A stretch of DNA of 64,000 bases from HGM13862 sp031553915 (GTDB taxonomy: Bacteria > Bacillota > Dehalobacteriia > UBA4068): positions 1 through 64,000 of the forward strand of contig JAVBKT010000007.1 of the NCBI GenBank assembly GCA_031553915.1. The letters are read 5' to 3'. Position 1 is the first letter of the stretch. Each line of letters starts with the position of its first letter. Both the position numbers and the translations under genes were made by a program. Shown here piece by piece: positions 17,028 through 26,604 of this stretch. The notes beneath the pieces are model-generated. The model was not told the DNA's origin and ran no database searches. It saw nothing but the letters and a program-made list of their open reading frames with translations.

Positions 17028-18029
17028 TTATTCAACAGCAATACCGCGAATAAAACCAGCAATCTGGCTGGCGATAGCCTGGCTATCCCAATGTGTATTA
17101 TGAGAAGCGCCCGCTATTTCTTCAAACTGCACGCTGGCGGCATTAGTGAGACCGTCCTGCAAGGCCTGCTGCGCATCTGCGCTCATCATTTCGTCGTTAG
17201 TGCCCCAGATAATCAACACCGGGCAGGTGATATCGCCAAGATGCTCCAGATTATCATAGCCCTCTACACCGCCAAAAACATAAGACCAAACTGGATATGG
17301 CAGCTGAGCAGCATGCATATAAATGCCTTCGCCAAAATCCGCGTCCTCATTGGTGGTTGCTGTCCACATGCGAATAAAGTCATCAGGCAAGGCCTGCTCT
17401 TCTTCATAGCCAGCTACACCGAGGAAGGTCTCTCCATCGCCTTCGAATATCCAGTCAACACCTTCAATTTTAGCGGTGCTGCCAATAAGTGTAGCGCTCG
17501 CGACTCTGTCTGCTGCAGTGATGGCCAAAGTTTGGGTAATCAAAGAGCCGAGCGAATGGCCGACAATATTGGCTTTGGCAATACCCACCGTATCCATAAA
17601 AGCAAGGATATCAGCGGCATGTTCAGCTACAGTATATTTACCATCGATAGCTTCCGGCTTATCTGTTTTACCATGTCCGCGCAGTTCCGGCACGTATACA
17701 CGATAGGTATCGGACAAAGCAGGGACTATTTGCGCCCAGGAGAGGCGGCTGTCAGTGGCGCCGTGGATAAGTATAATCGGGATGCCGTCTTCCGGTCCGC
17801 TGACCATATAGGTCATATTAATGCCGGTGTCAAGAGCGACAGCTTGTTCTTCCCAATCAACATCAACCATTTGCCACCATTCACGCGTTTCCTGATCCGC
17901 AGTTGGGTCATCAACTATGCCAGGATCATCCGGCGGTGTATCCTCAGGCGGGGTAGCACAGGCAGAGAGTGTTAATGCCAGCAACAAAACAACGATCAAC
18001 AGCAGTAAAAAATGTTTACCTTTCATCAT
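17028..18029 (-). CDS. Alpha/beta-hydrolase lipoprotein
   Basis: 333 residues. The signal peptide has lipobox LSAC, then a Pro/Asp-rich linker, then a complete alpha/beta-hydrolase fold. The oxyanion segment is ILIHGATDSRLSW, the nucleophile elbow GHSLGS, the acid is probably the Asp in IIWGTNDEMM, and the His is in GASHNTHWD. It should be an extracytoplasmic esterase, lipase or related hydrolase; the substrate cannot be told. Two adjacent ATG codons follow AAGGGGG; the second, 3 bp on, has the better spacing. Confidence 0.85.
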   Translation of the reverse strand: MMKGKHFLLLLIVVLLLALTLSACATPPEDTPPDDPGIVDDPTADQETREWWQMVDVDWEEQAVALDTGINMTYMVSGPEDGIPIILIHGATDSRLSWAQIVPALSDTYRVYVPELRGHGKTDKPEAIDGKYTVAEHAADILAFMDTVGIAKANIVGHSLGSLITQTLAITAADRVASATLIGSTAKIEGVDWIFEGDGETFLGVAGYEEEQALPDDFIRMWTATTNEDADFGEGIYMHAAQLPYPVWSYVFGGVEGYDNLEHLGDITCPVLIIWGTNDEMMSADAQQALQDGLTNAASVQFEEIAGASHNTHWDSQAIASQIAGFIRGIAVE

Positions 18030-18261
18030 CTTTCCCCCTTTAGTAAAATAATTTTTTTCAAAGTTACATGTGTATTTTTAATCAACCACATTGCTATCAT
18101 ACTACTTTGTAACCACTATTACAAGCAAATTTAATCGCTGATTTTACGCCAAATTATTAATTGTTCATATATAAATATTGTTTTTAACAAACATTTTTTC
18201 CATTTCCGCCGCATTTATTGCTGTCATTTGCTAAATACTTACAAGGCATGTTGCTATAAAG

Positions 18262-18293
18262 AAAAAGAACCGCACAACTGTGCGGTTCTTTTT
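18262..18293 (-). terminator. Terminator of rpmE
   Basis: A 13-bp stem (18262-18274 with 18281-18293) with flanking A- and T-runs, 40 bp past the rpmE stop on minus. Confidence 0.85.
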
Positions 18294-18332
18294 GCTTTGC
18301 AAAATCCAGGGGGGTTCTTCTTCGCTAACGGT

Positions 18333-18533
18333 TTACAGACCGTATTTCTTCTTGAATTTATCCACACGACCGCCTTGTTCCATCAGCAGTCTCTTGGAGC
18401 CGGTATAAAAAGGATGGCAGGCAGAACAAATTTCTACTTTGATCTCTTTTTTGGTAGAACCGGTTTTGAAACGGTTACCGCAAGAACAGGTAACTTCTGC
18501 CTCGTGATACTCCGGATGAATTCCTTCTCTCAT
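18333..18533 (-). CDS. rpmE: Large ribosomal subunit protein bL31 (zinc form)
   Basis: 66 residues from MREGIHPEY, the usual bL31 start; GAGGTG precedes it. It contains the four zinc ligands of the C-plus form, in CSCG and ICSACHPFY. bL31 bridges the ribosomal subunits. In many Firmicutes rpmE sits beside the DUF1385-prfA-prmC genes; here those are 35 kb away and rpmE stands alone with its own terminator. Confidence 0.97.
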   Translation of the reverse strand: MREGIHPEYHEAEVTCSCGNRFKTGSTKKEIKVEICSACHPFYTGSKRLLMEQGGRVDKFKKKYGL

Positions 18534-18629
18534 GATAGTCACCTCTTTTTCTTCACATTACAGGCATTACTATTATAAATGCCAGCCAAAGTATAATATC
18601 ATATCAGTGTAAGTTTGTAAAGCAATTTT

Positions 18630-20579
18630 TTATTTTGTTTGATTTTGGGCAATTGCCGGTAAATTCTTTAATTCTTCCAGATCTTCCATCAGCTTTAACA
18701 TTTCATTTTCCAGCTGCTCCTTTTGCGCCACAAATTCCGCCAACAACAAATAATCCTCTGCTGCGCAGGCGTCCAGCTGCTCATCCAATACATCTATTTC
18801 CTTTTCCAACTTAGCAATTTCCTCCTTGAGATGCGTTTTTTTCTTGGCGATTCTTCTTATCTCCGCCTGTTCCTCTTTGCGGCGTTTATATTCCACTGCC
18901 GCAGCACCGGCATCTGCCTCTGCCGCCAAAGCTTTATCCTTTGGCTCAGCAAAAGCTGCCGGCATTTTCACCTGGCCTTTTTGCAACATTTCCAGATAAT
19001 CATCATAATTGCCGATCGACTCAGTCAGCCCCTGTTCGCCGAGGCAATAGATGCGGTCTGCCAAGCGGTTAATCAAATAGCGGTCATGGGAGATAACCAA
19101 CATCGCGCCCGGATAATCCAGCAGCGCATTTTCGACTGCCTCGCGGCTGTCAATATCCAGATGATTGCTTGGTTCATCCAGCAACAAAAAATTGGCAGGA
19201 TAAATCATTAATTTCAATAGCTCCAAGCGGGCCTTCTCGCCGCCAGATAATGAATCAATGCTTTTTTCTACACTATCACCGGGGAAAAGAAAGCTGCCCA
19301 GCAAGGTGCGCAATTTGGTCTGAGTCAGGCGCGGATAGCAATTGGTCATATGCGTAAGAGTGCTCTCGCTACCCCTGATATGGCTTTGAATCTGATCATA
19401 ATAGGCAGGCTTAATATTAACGCCCAGCTTAACCAGACCGCTGTCCGCTGTTTCCCAACCCATGATAATTTTCATCAAAGTGGTTTTGCCAATGCCATTC
19501 CCGCCAAGGAGAAAAATGCGTTCCCCCCGGTGTATTTCCATATCAAGATGGGCAAAAAGCTTCTTCTTGCCAAAGGCCTTACTCAGCTGGTGCAGCACGA
19601 GCACATCATTACCACCGGGAGGCGGCGTTTCAAAAGCAAAGGTCAAGGCGCGGGCATCCCGCTCCGGAGCAATCAGCCCGCTTTTCATCCGTTCTATTTG
19701 CTTTTGCTTGCTGGCGATGGTCACATAATTGCGCTCCTGGTTGAAACGCCGTTGCTGGACAATAATGCCCTCAATGCGGCGTATCTCCCGCAGCTGGTTT
19801 TGATAATGGCGGCGCAGGGTTTCATCCTCGCTGTCTTTTTTGAGCAAATGCGCACTGTAATTGCCGCTAAAACAGCGCATTTTGCCATGCTCAATAGTCC
19901 AGGTCTCAGTGGTCACCTTGTCCAAAAAATAGCGGTCATGGGAAACAATAATAAACGCGCCGCGATAGTTGATGAGGAAATTTTCCAACCATTCTATACT
20001 GTCAATATCCAGATGATTGGTCGGCTCATCGAGCAGCAGTAAATTGGCGTCAGTTAAAAGCACCTTTGCCAACGCTGCTTTAGAACGCTGCCCTCCTGAA
20101 AGGGCAGCCACCGGTAAAGCGAAATCATGCTCGTCAAAGCCTAGGCCTAGAAGAGTAGAACGCAGGCGTGCCTGATAGGTATAGCCGCCCAGCGCAGCAT
20201 AAAGCTCGTTCAACCTGTTTTGCCTGGCAAGCATCGCCTCGCTATGATCATCTTCAAGCTGAGCGTTCAGCTCAGCTATTTGTGACTCCAGCGCAATCAA
20301 GTCCGCAAACACAGCTAAAACTGCCTGATAAAGAGTCATCGACTCATCAGCCAGCAAAAATTGTTCCATATATGCCAGTTTTGTTTCTTTGCTATAGGCA
20401 ACTTGCCCCAAGTCCGGCTTAATCAAACCCTGCATCAATTTTAGCAAAGTGGTTTTGCCGCAGCCATTGATGCCGACCAGACCGATATGGGCATTATTCT
20501 CCACGCTAAAGCTGAGGCCGGAAAAAAGATTGCGGGTCACAAAGCTGACGCTTAAATCATGTCCCGCTGCTAGCTGCAT
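18630..20579 (-). CDS. ABC-F family ATPase (Uup/YdiF type)
   Basis: 649 residues with two ATPase domains and no membrane segments. The Walker A motifs are GINGCGKTT (about 35) and GGNGIGKTT (about 360). The signature motifs are LSGGQRSKAAL and LSGGEKARLEL, each followed by LLLDEPTNHLD or LLLDEPSNHLD. A charged coiled-coil C-terminal extension (about 560-640) matches the Uup/YdiF group. ABC-F proteins bind the ribosomal E site and relieve stalled or slow translation; some give antibiotic protection. Nothing visible marks this one as a resistance determinant. Confidence 0.93.
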   Translation of the reverse strand: MQLAAGHDLSVSFVTRNLFSGLSFSVENNAHIGLVGINGCGKTTLLKLMQGLIKPDLGQVAYSKETKLAYMEQFLLADESMTLYQAVLAVFADLIALESQIAELNAQLEDDHSEAMLARQNRLNELYAALGGYTYQARLRSTLLGLGFDEHDFALPVAALSGGQRSKAALAKVLLTDANLLLLDEPTNHLDIDSIEWLENFLINYRGAFIIVSHDRYFLDKVTTETWTIEHGKMRCFSGNYSAHLLKKDSEDETLRRHYQNQLREIRRIEGIIVQQRRFNQERNYVTIASKQKQIERMKSGLIAPERDARALTFAFETPPPGGNDVLVLHQLSKAFGKKKLFAHLDMEIHRGERIFLLGGNGIGKTTLMKIIMGWETADSGLVKLGVNIKPAYYDQIQSHIRGSESTLTHMTNCYPRLTQTKLRTLLGSFLFPGDSVEKSIDSLSGGEKARLELLKLMIYPANFLLLDEPSNHLDIDSREAVENALLDYPGAMLVISHDRYLINRLADRIYCLGEQGLTESIGNYDDYLEMLQKGQVKMPAAFAEPKDKALAAEADAGAAAVEYKRRKEEQAEIRRIAKKKTHLKEEIAKLEKEIDVLDEQLDACAAEDYLLLAEFVAQKEQLENEMLKLMEDLEELKNLPAIAQNQTK

Positions 20580-20615
20580 TGTTTTCCGCCTTCACCTATC
20601 ATTTGTATCGACATT

Positions 20616-22244
20616 TTACTGTTCTTTGTCCTTTGTCTCATCTTTATCAAAAAAGGAGGTGTTCTTAATGCTTTGCCAGGTTGAGGCAGCTGTCTCTTTG
20701 AGGCTTGCCACCTTTGGCTTGGCTGCCTCGACAAATTTGTCGGTGCCCTCTTTGAAGGTTTCAGCAATCTTGCCCCGCTCTTCTTTAGTAGCGCTGGCAA
20801 TTTCACTGCCTTTTTCTTTAATTGCCGTGAGCACCTTGCCGCCCTTCTCAGAAACAGTATCAGCTATTCTCTCCCGGTCCTCTTTAGTAGATTCCGCGAT
20901 TTTAGCTGTGCCCTCTTTGGCGGCTGTGGCTACAGTAGTTGCGCCTTTTTTGGCGGCTTGGGCAAATTTTTTGCTGCCTGCCTTAACCTCTTCGCTAAAT
21001 TTTTGGCCGAAAGATTTCATACCCGCCCCTGCTTTCTTAAGAGAACTATTGACCTTGTTTTTAATTTCATTAAATTTAACCCAAATTTCTTTTTCGCGTT
21101 CTTCAGCGCTCAAATCTTGCTCTTCCAGAGCATAAACCACCGGCGCAGCGGCAACTACTGCTGCCATAGCGCTGGTATTCTCTGTTCCCGCCGCATCTTG
21201 TCTGTTTTCCGGCTCAGCTAGTGGTTGCGGATCAGCTATTACTTCTGCCGCAGCCTCTTCTAGCTCAGCCGCTTCAATATCTATAACTGCAACGGCATCT
21301 GCCGCCACCATATCATCTTCTGCTGCAGCCGGCACATTTTCGTGTACCTGCACGGCATCAATCTGCTCTACTTCTTCTAGCATAGACGCAGCTTGATCCG
21401 GGCTATCTTTAGCAACGGTGCTGCTGTGGCCAGTCTTAATGTCAGCTTTTTGCCAAGTAAATTTCGCTTTGGCAGTGGGCGGTACTAGCTCATCCTTACG
21501 CCAAACCATAGTCTGCTCTATATTTGCGGCATTTATCGCCGCAGAATTATCTTTGGCATCCGCTTGTTGCTCAGCCCTCTCCCGGCTATCCTGAGCTGCC
21601 TGTTCAATGGCTGTTTGCGCGGCAGCCATAGCTTGCTCATTGGCAATGGATAGCGCCGCTGCCCGGGCTGTTAATGCGGCAGCTTCCTGATCGCGTCGTT
21701 GCTGCTCCTCTTTGAGCCGCCGCTGCTCTTCTTTGGCCTGGCGCTTTGCCTCCCGCTTTTGCCGAGTGGTACTCATAGCCTCAGTTCTGGCCGCAGCTTG
21801 CTGTTCCATCCGTTCCGTATCAGCCAAAGCAGCCGCACGGGCACGCGCCAATTGTTGTTGCTCCATCGCTTCAGTATATCCAGTGTTATTCCCTGCTGCC
21901 GCCGCTGCCAGACGTTGTTCACGCATCATCCGCCTTTGTTCCTTTTCACTGGTGCGCTTGGCGCTAGCTTTTATTTTGCCATGACGGCACAGCAGCAAAA
22001 GAACAAGCAAAAGCGCAATAACTGCCAGACCAAGATAGATAATCATTTTTTGCCCGACCTGATTGAAAGCCCCGACTAACGGCACTGGCAGATCAAGGAC
22101 AACATAGAGGCACATGGCCGCCAGAAACACAGGCAGAACAAGCCCCCAACCCAAGGAATGCCGCAGGGAAAGAAATACTTGAACCAAGGCAAGCAGGATG
22201 ATTAATACACTTAACAGGAGAACAAACAAAAATTGGTCTAGCAT
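20616..22244 (-). CDS. Membrane-anchored coiled-coil protein with LEA-like C-terminal repeats
   Basis: 542 residues, not recognised. Three hydrophobic segments lie at about 5-25, 33-55 and 70-88. A long Ala/Gln/Arg/Glu-rich coiled coil follows (about 95-230). An acidic, Ala-rich linker (about 270-370) ends in a Lys-rich amphipathic region. That region has about 11-residue periodicity with recurring KEG, KIAE and ERIAD phrases (about 400-530), like LEA or YtxH-type proteins. It could organise the envelope or bind membranes under stress; that is inference. It lies 36 bp upstream of the ABC-F gene on the same strand, so both may be co-transcribed. Confidence 0.7.
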   Translation of the reverse strand: MLDQFLFVLLLSVLIILLALVQVFLSLRHSLGWGLVLPVFLAAMCLYVVLDLPVPLVGAFNQVGQKMIIYLGLAVIALLLVLLLLCRHGKIKASAKRTSEKEQRRMMREQRLAAAAAGNNTGYTEAMEQQQLARARAAALADTERMEQQAAARTEAMSTTRQKREAKRQAKEEQRRLKEEQQRRDQEAAALTARAAALSIANEQAMAAAQTAIEQAAQDSRERAEQQADAKDNSAAINAANIEQTMVWRKDELVPPTAKAKFTWQKADIKTGHSSTVAKDSPDQAASMLEEVEQIDAVQVHENVPAAAEDDMVAADAVAVIDIEAAELEEAAAEVIADPQPLAEPENRQDAAGTENTSAMAAVVAAAPVVYALEEQDLSAEEREKEIWVKFNEIKNKVNSSLKKAGAGMKSFGQKFSEEVKAGSKKFAQAAKKGATTVATAAKEGTAKIAESTKEDRERIADTVSEKGGKVLTAIKEKGSEIASATKEERGKIAETFKEGTDKFVEAAKPKVASLKETAASTWQSIKNTSFFDKDETKDKEQ

Positions 22245-22372
22245 AAGCTCCTCCCCAGTAACACTAAAAGTATATCAGAAAAACAATAAAAAATAAAGCA
22301 GTAAACGCCGGATATTGAGTATTAGATAAATTAATGATAAAATCTATTTATGCGAAACGGAGGTACGGTTTT

Positions 22373-23311
22373 TTGGACGCATTCCTTTTTAGTTTTAATG
22401 CGGTTTTTCCCATTTTTCTGGTGATGGCCCTGGGCTATTTATTGAAAAGATTTGGCATCATTTCCGATGCTTTTATTGCTGTGGGCACCAAGATCGTCTT
22501 TACGGTTGCCATCCCCTGTATGCTCCTGCCCAATATTCTTGATGCGCATATTGATGATAGCTTTGACCCTAAGCTGACCTTGTTTGCTATCATCGCCACT
22601 CTGGTTTGTGTTTTTGTTTTGCGGCTGATGGTGCCGCGCTTTGTCAAGGGCGCGCCACACTGGACAGCCTATATCCAGGGCGCTTTTCGCAGCAACTATC
22701 TGATTATTGGTTTAGCGCTCTCTTTTGCGCTGGGCGGAGATGCCACTCTGGCAAAATCAGCAATGCTCCTGGTCTTTGTGGTGCCGCTTTATAATTTGTT
22801 AGCCGTATTGGTTTTATCTGAGGCCAAAAAAGACGAAGGCGGCAAAAAACAAATCTGGCGGCAGATTTATACTAACCCTGTTATTATCACCACCACCTTG
22901 GCAATAATTCTTGCTTTGCTCAATATTCAACTGCCAAGCATTTTGCGCACGCCTATTGATATGCTGGGCAATATGGCTTTACCGCTGTCACTCATTACCC
23001 TGGGCGCCTCCATTAGCTTTAAGCATTGTGAGGTCAACATCAAGCACGCTATCAGCGCGTCTTTGATCCGCGTTCTGGTTATCCCTTTGCTGTTGATACC
23101 GATTGCCTGTTGGCTAGGGTTCAGAGGAGTTGACCTGATCATCTGCTTGATTCTTTTTGCCTCACCCTCGGCTGTATCTTGCTTCCCAATGGCCTATCAA
23201 ATGGGCGCGGATTACCGTCTCTCCGGTATGATTATTGCTTTTACTAACACGATGGCCATCTTTACTCTCTTTGTTTTTGTCTATATACTGCGTGTTTTGG
23301 CTCTTATTTAG
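22373..23311 (+). CDS. AEC family transporter (auxin efflux carrier type)
   Basis: About 312 residues with roughly ten hydrophobic segments in two halves. The first half begins AVFPIFLVMALGYLLKRFGI and the second has a SLITLGASISF segment, both usual for the family. Bacterial AEC members move carboxylates such as malate or malonate, or amino-acid-like compounds; the substrate is unknown. I place the start at TTG 22373, 9 nt after GGAGGT. An ATG at 22334 would add 13 charged residues and has no ribosome site. The neighbour downstream is an aminotransferase. Confidence 0.85.
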   Translation: MDAFLFSFNAVFPIFLVMALGYLLKRFGIISDAFIAVGTKIVFTVAIPCMLLPNILDAHIDDSFDPKLTLFAIIATLVCVFVLRLMVPRFVKGAPHWTAYIQGAFRSNYLIIGLALSFALGGDATLAKSAMLLVFVVPLYNLLAVLVLSEAKKDEGGKKQIWRQIYTNPVIITTTLAIILALLNIQLPSILRTPIDMLGNMALPLSLITLGASISFKHCEVNIKHAISASLIRVLVIPLLLIPIACWLGFRGVDLIICLILFASPSAVSCFPMAYQMGADYRLSGMIIAFTNTMAIFTLFVFVYILRVLALI

Positions 23312-23450
23312 CTGCTTTAAGCATAAATATCGAAAATTATTTGACATCTATCAACAGCATAAATATAATAATATAATCAAATATACACATCTATTCTTAA
23401 TATCAAGTGACAAATAACTGACAAATATTGGCTAGAAAGGCAGACTGATT

Positions 23451-24566
23451 ATGAAAAACCTTGTTGATTCTATTCCACATGTACTTTTGCTTGGCGCCGG
23501 ACCCAGCTGCGTCGCCCCCGCGACTTACCAGGCCCTCGCTCAACATACGCTCAGCCATATGGATCCATATTTCATTGAGATCATGGATGGAATCAAGGCC
23601 TTTTTGCAACAGCTGATGAACACCAAAAACCAACTGACCGTACCTCTTTCTACCAGCGGCAGCGGCGGTATGGAGGCCTCTTTTGTCAATGTGGTGGAGC
23701 CTGGCGATGAGGTACTGGTCATCGAAAACGGCATTTTCAGCGACCGTTTTGAAGATGTTGCTTCCCGCATTGGCGGCAAGGTTGATGTCTTGCATTATGC
23801 CTGGGGCGGCCCCATTAATATTGACCAAGTGGCAGAGCAGATCAAAAAAAAGCGCTACAAAGTGGTAGCGATGGTCTATGCCGAGACCTCCACCGGGGTC
23901 AAGAACCCAGTCTGGCAAGTCGGTGATCTGCTCCGTGGCAGCGATACGCTCTTTTTGGTTGATGCTGTGCCTGCCTTGGGCGGCATACCGCTCAAGGTTG
24001 ACGAATGGAATATTGATATCTGCTATAGCGGCTCGCAGAAATGCCTCTCCTGCCCGCCCGGGCTTTCGCCCATCACCTTTTCCGATAAAGCAGTGGAAGT
24101 TGTTAAAACCCGCAAAAGCAAAGTACCCAACTGGTATCTGGATATGAACATGATTCTTGGCTATTGGGGCGGCGGCACCAGAGTCTATCATCATACTGCG
24201 CCGGTCAATATGCTTTATGGTCTCTATCAGTCCTTGTTCAATATCTTCGACGAAGGAGTTGAGCAGGTTTTCACGCGGCATCTTGAGGCGCATAAATATC
24301 TGATCAGCCAGCTGGGAACGCTGGGCTTGGAGCTGTTTGCCGAGGAGCCTCACCGTCTGGAGGTTGTTAACGCCATCAAAATGCCAGCGGGCATGACCAC
24401 AGCTGAGCTCAAGACCAGACTTTTGCAGGAGCATCATATTGAGGTCGGCGGCGGTTATGGCTCTTTGGACGGCAAAATATTCCGTGTGGGCCTAATGGGC
24501 TATAATGCGCAAAAAGAAAATGTTGATATTTTGATCAATGCGCTCGGCCATATTCTTCAAAAGTAG
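23451..24566 (+). CDS. Class V aminotransferase (alanine-glyoxylate / serine-pyruvate type)
   Basis: 371 residues, a PLP enzyme of fold type I. Landmarks are LGAGPSCVAP at the N-terminus, STSGSGGMEASFVNVVEPGD near residue 68 (cofactor phosphate loop), the Asp of LFLVDAVPALGG near residue 170, and the Schiff-base lysine in SGSQKCLSCPPG near residue 198. Family members transfer the amino group of alanine, serine or ureidoglycine to glyoxylate (PucG in purine breakdown). No purine genes are nearby, so alanine/serine-glyoxylate activity is the more cautious reading. The AEC transporter gene lies upstream on the same strand. Confidence 0.88.
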   Translation: MKNLVDSIPHVLLLGAGPSCVAPATYQALAQHTLSHMDPYFIEIMDGIKAFLQQLMNTKNQLTVPLSTSGSGGMEASFVNVVEPGDEVLVIENGIFSDRFEDVASRIGGKVDVLHYAWGGPINIDQVAEQIKKKRYKVVAMVYAETSTGVKNPVWQVGDLLRGSDTLFLVDAVPALGGIPLKVDEWNIDICYSGSQKCLSCPPGLSPITFSDKAVEVVKTRKSKVPNWYLDMNMILGYWGGGTRVYHHTAPVNMLYGLYQSLFNIFDEGVEQVFTRHLEAHKYLISQLGTLGLELFAEEPHRLEVVNAIKMPAGMTTAELKTRLLQEHHIEVGGGYGSLDGKIFRVGLMGYNAQKENVDILINALGHILQK

Positions 24567-24580
24567 GCTCTGCAAAACAA

Positions 24581-24627
24581 GAAGATAATAAAAGAGAACA
24601 GCAATGCTGTTCTCTTTTATTATCTTC
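24581..24627. terminator. Long perfect palindrome, bidirectional terminator
   Basis: A 23-bp perfect inverted repeat (24581-24603 with 24605-24627) lies between the convergent aminotransferase and ilvE genes. It is A/T-rich at the outside and GC-containing at the tip. Confidence 0.85.
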
Positions 24628-24642
24628 TTTTAATCAGCTTGA

Positions 24643-25704
24643 TTAGAGTTCCACAGTCCAGCCAAATTTATCTTCAGCGCGGCCCCATTGGATATCCGTC
24701 AAAGCATTATAAATCTTCTGCGACAATAGGCCGATACCGCCATTGCCCACCTGATATTTTTGCCCGCGGATATTAAACTCGCCAATGGGTGAAATGACCG
24801 CGGCAGTGCCGACGCCAAAAGCCTCGCGCAGACGCCCTGTTTTGGCTGCGTTTTCCAATTCATCCAAAGGAATGCGGCGTTCCGCAGTTTTGACACCCCA
24901 ATCACGCAGCAGGGTAAGCACACTGTCTCGGGTAATCCCCGGCAAAATGGTACCTGACAGCTCGGGGGTAACTACCTCATCCTCGATCACAAACATCACG
25001 TTCATGGTGCCGACTTCGTCAATATATTTATGCTCTGCGCCATCCAGCCATAATACTTGCGAATAGCCAAATTTTTTGGCTTTATACTGGGCAGCAAGGC
25101 TGCCGGCATAATTGCCGCCGCATTTAGTATAGCCGGTGCCGCCCTTAACCGAGCGCGACAGTTCTTCTTCGACGAAAATTTTGACCGGGTTAAGCCCCTC
25201 CGGATAATAAGCGCCGACCGGAGAGAGGATGATGCAGAAGGTATAGGAATCTGAGCGGGAGACGCCCAGATGCGCCTGGGTAGCAAAACTAAAGGGGCGA
25301 ATATAGAGGCTCTGATCAGAACGGGTGGGAACCCAATCTCTGTCTAAGCGCACCAGAGCTTTCAGCCCTTCAATAAACATTTCAATAGGCAGCTCCGGAA
25401 TAAGCAGACGTTCCCCGGAGCGGTTGAGACGCTTGGCATTCTCTTCCGGCCGGAAAAGCAGCAAACGGTTATCCGCGGTATTATAGGCCTTCATGCCCTC
25501 AAAAACCTCTACCCCATAATGAAAGACACAGGCTGCGGGATCGAGACAAATATTCTGGTAAGGAATAACACGCGCATTGCCCCAGCCCTCGCCCTCCTGA
25601 TAATCAAGCAAAAACATATGGTCAGTCATTACTGTGCCAAAGCTTAATTCAGCCCAATTTGGCTTAGCCTTAGGCGCAGTCGTTTTGGTAGTTTTTATCT
25701 CCAT
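24643..25704 (-). CDS. ilvE: Branched-chain amino acid aminotransferase
   Basis: 353 residues, the long (BCAT2-like) bacterial form. It interconverts Leu, Ile and Val with their 2-oxo acids using PLP, in the cytoplasm. The PLP lysine is in TGYTKCGGNYAGSLAAQ, near residue 198. FGTVMTDHMF near residue 25, VFEGMKAY near residue 70 and EVGTMNVMFV near residue 240 are typical. The ATG after AAGGAGG is used; an upstream in-frame start lacks a ribosome site. It is single and has no adjacent ilv biosynthesis genes. Confidence 0.95.
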   Translation of the reverse strand: MEIKTTKTTAPKAKPNWAELSFGTVMTDHMFLLDYQEGEGWGNARVIPYQNICLDPAACVFHYGVEVFEGMKAYNTADNRLLLFRPEENAKRLNRSGERLLIPELPIEMFIEGLKALVRLDRDWVPTRSDQSLYIRPFSFATQAHLGVSRSDSYTFCIILSPVGAYYPEGLNPVKIFVEEELSRSVKGGTGYTKCGGNYAGSLAAQYKAKKFGYSQVLWLDGAEHKYIDEVGTMNVMFVIEDEVVTPELSGTILPGITRDSVLTLLRDWGVKTAERRIPLDELENAAKTGRLREAFGVGTAAVISPIGEFNIRGQKYQVGNGGIGLLSQKIYNALTDIQWGRAEDKFGWTVEL

Positions 25705-25798
25705 TGTTTCCTCCTTGCACAATCTGTCTCTGATAAATTTAGCTGATAATTAATATTGAAATTATACTCCTGCCCTTGCTTGATGGCAAGCCTTATTT

Positions 25799-26530
25799 TT
25801 ATTTTGCCCATCTCTGACGGGCAACCTCGCAAAGCATAATGGCAGCGGCATTACTGACATTGAGCGAGCCGATCTCATTTTTGGCCATGGGGATGGCTAC
25901 ACTCAGGTCGCAATTTTTCTTCACTAGCGGGGAAACGCCATTGCCTTCTCCTCCCAGCACCAAAACCAGCGGGCCGGACAAATTACTCTGCCATAAATTT
26001 TCGCCATCCATATCCACTGCCGCCACCCAACAGCCGGCTTTTTTCAACTTTTCCAGAGCCTGGTTCAAATTAGTTACCCGGGCCACTGGCAGCCTTGCTG
26101 CCGCGCCGGCAGATGTTTTCATCACTGTTTCGTTGACCGAGGCGCTGCGGTGGCTGCTAATCACCACTCCGTGTGCGCCCAGGCAATAAGCGCTGCGAAT
26201 AATCGCACCCAGATTATGGGGGTCCTCCACCCCATCCAAAAGGACCAGCAGAGGCGGTTCATTTTGGCTGTGAGCCGCCCCTAAAAGATCTTCAATATCC
26301 AGGTAGGCAGCAGAGGCTACTTCGGCAGCAATACCGCGGTTATCCTCTCCGGCTATTTGGGCCAGCTTATTTTTGGGCAAACGCCGCACCGGGATTTGCT
26401 GTTCGCGGCACAGCCTGAGTACGGCTCCGGCAAAGTTTTGATCAATATTATCCGCCACCAAAACCCGGTTAATGGTCATCCCGGATTTGATCGCCTGCAG
26501 CACCGCATTTTTGCCACTGATGATTTCCAT
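25799..26530 (-). CDS. rlmB: 23S rRNA 2'-O-methyltransferase, TrmH/RlmB type
   Basis: 243 residues. The N-terminal substrate-binding domain starts ISGKNAVLQAIKSG. The SPOUT catalytic domain has motif 1 LDGVEDPHNLGAIIRSAY (near residue 97), motif 2 LVLGGEGNGVSPLV (near residue 190) and motif 3 IPMAKNEIGSLNVSNAAAI. RlmB methylates G2251 of 23S rRNA with S-adenosylmethionine. In many Firmicutes it is part of the cysS-mrnC operon; here it has separated from it. The second ATG is used because GGAG lies 9 nt before it. Confidence 0.92.
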   Translation of the reverse strand: MEIISGKNAVLQAIKSGMTINRVLVADNIDQNFAGAVLRLCREQQIPVRRLPKNKLAQIAGEDNRGIAAEVASAAYLDIEDLLGAAHSQNEPPLLVLLDGVEDPHNLGAIIRSAYCLGAHGVVISSHRSASVNETVMKTSAGAAARLPVARVTNLNQALEKLKKAGCWVAAVDMDGENLWQSNLSGPLVLVLGGEGNGVSPLVKKNCDLSVAIPMAKNEIGSLNVSNAAAIMLCEVARQRWAK

Positions 26531-26604
26531 GTGAATTATCTCCATAGTTATTTATTGCCCCGCGTAGATACGCAGGGCAATAAAATAATTGCAAAATTAT
26601 TTGT

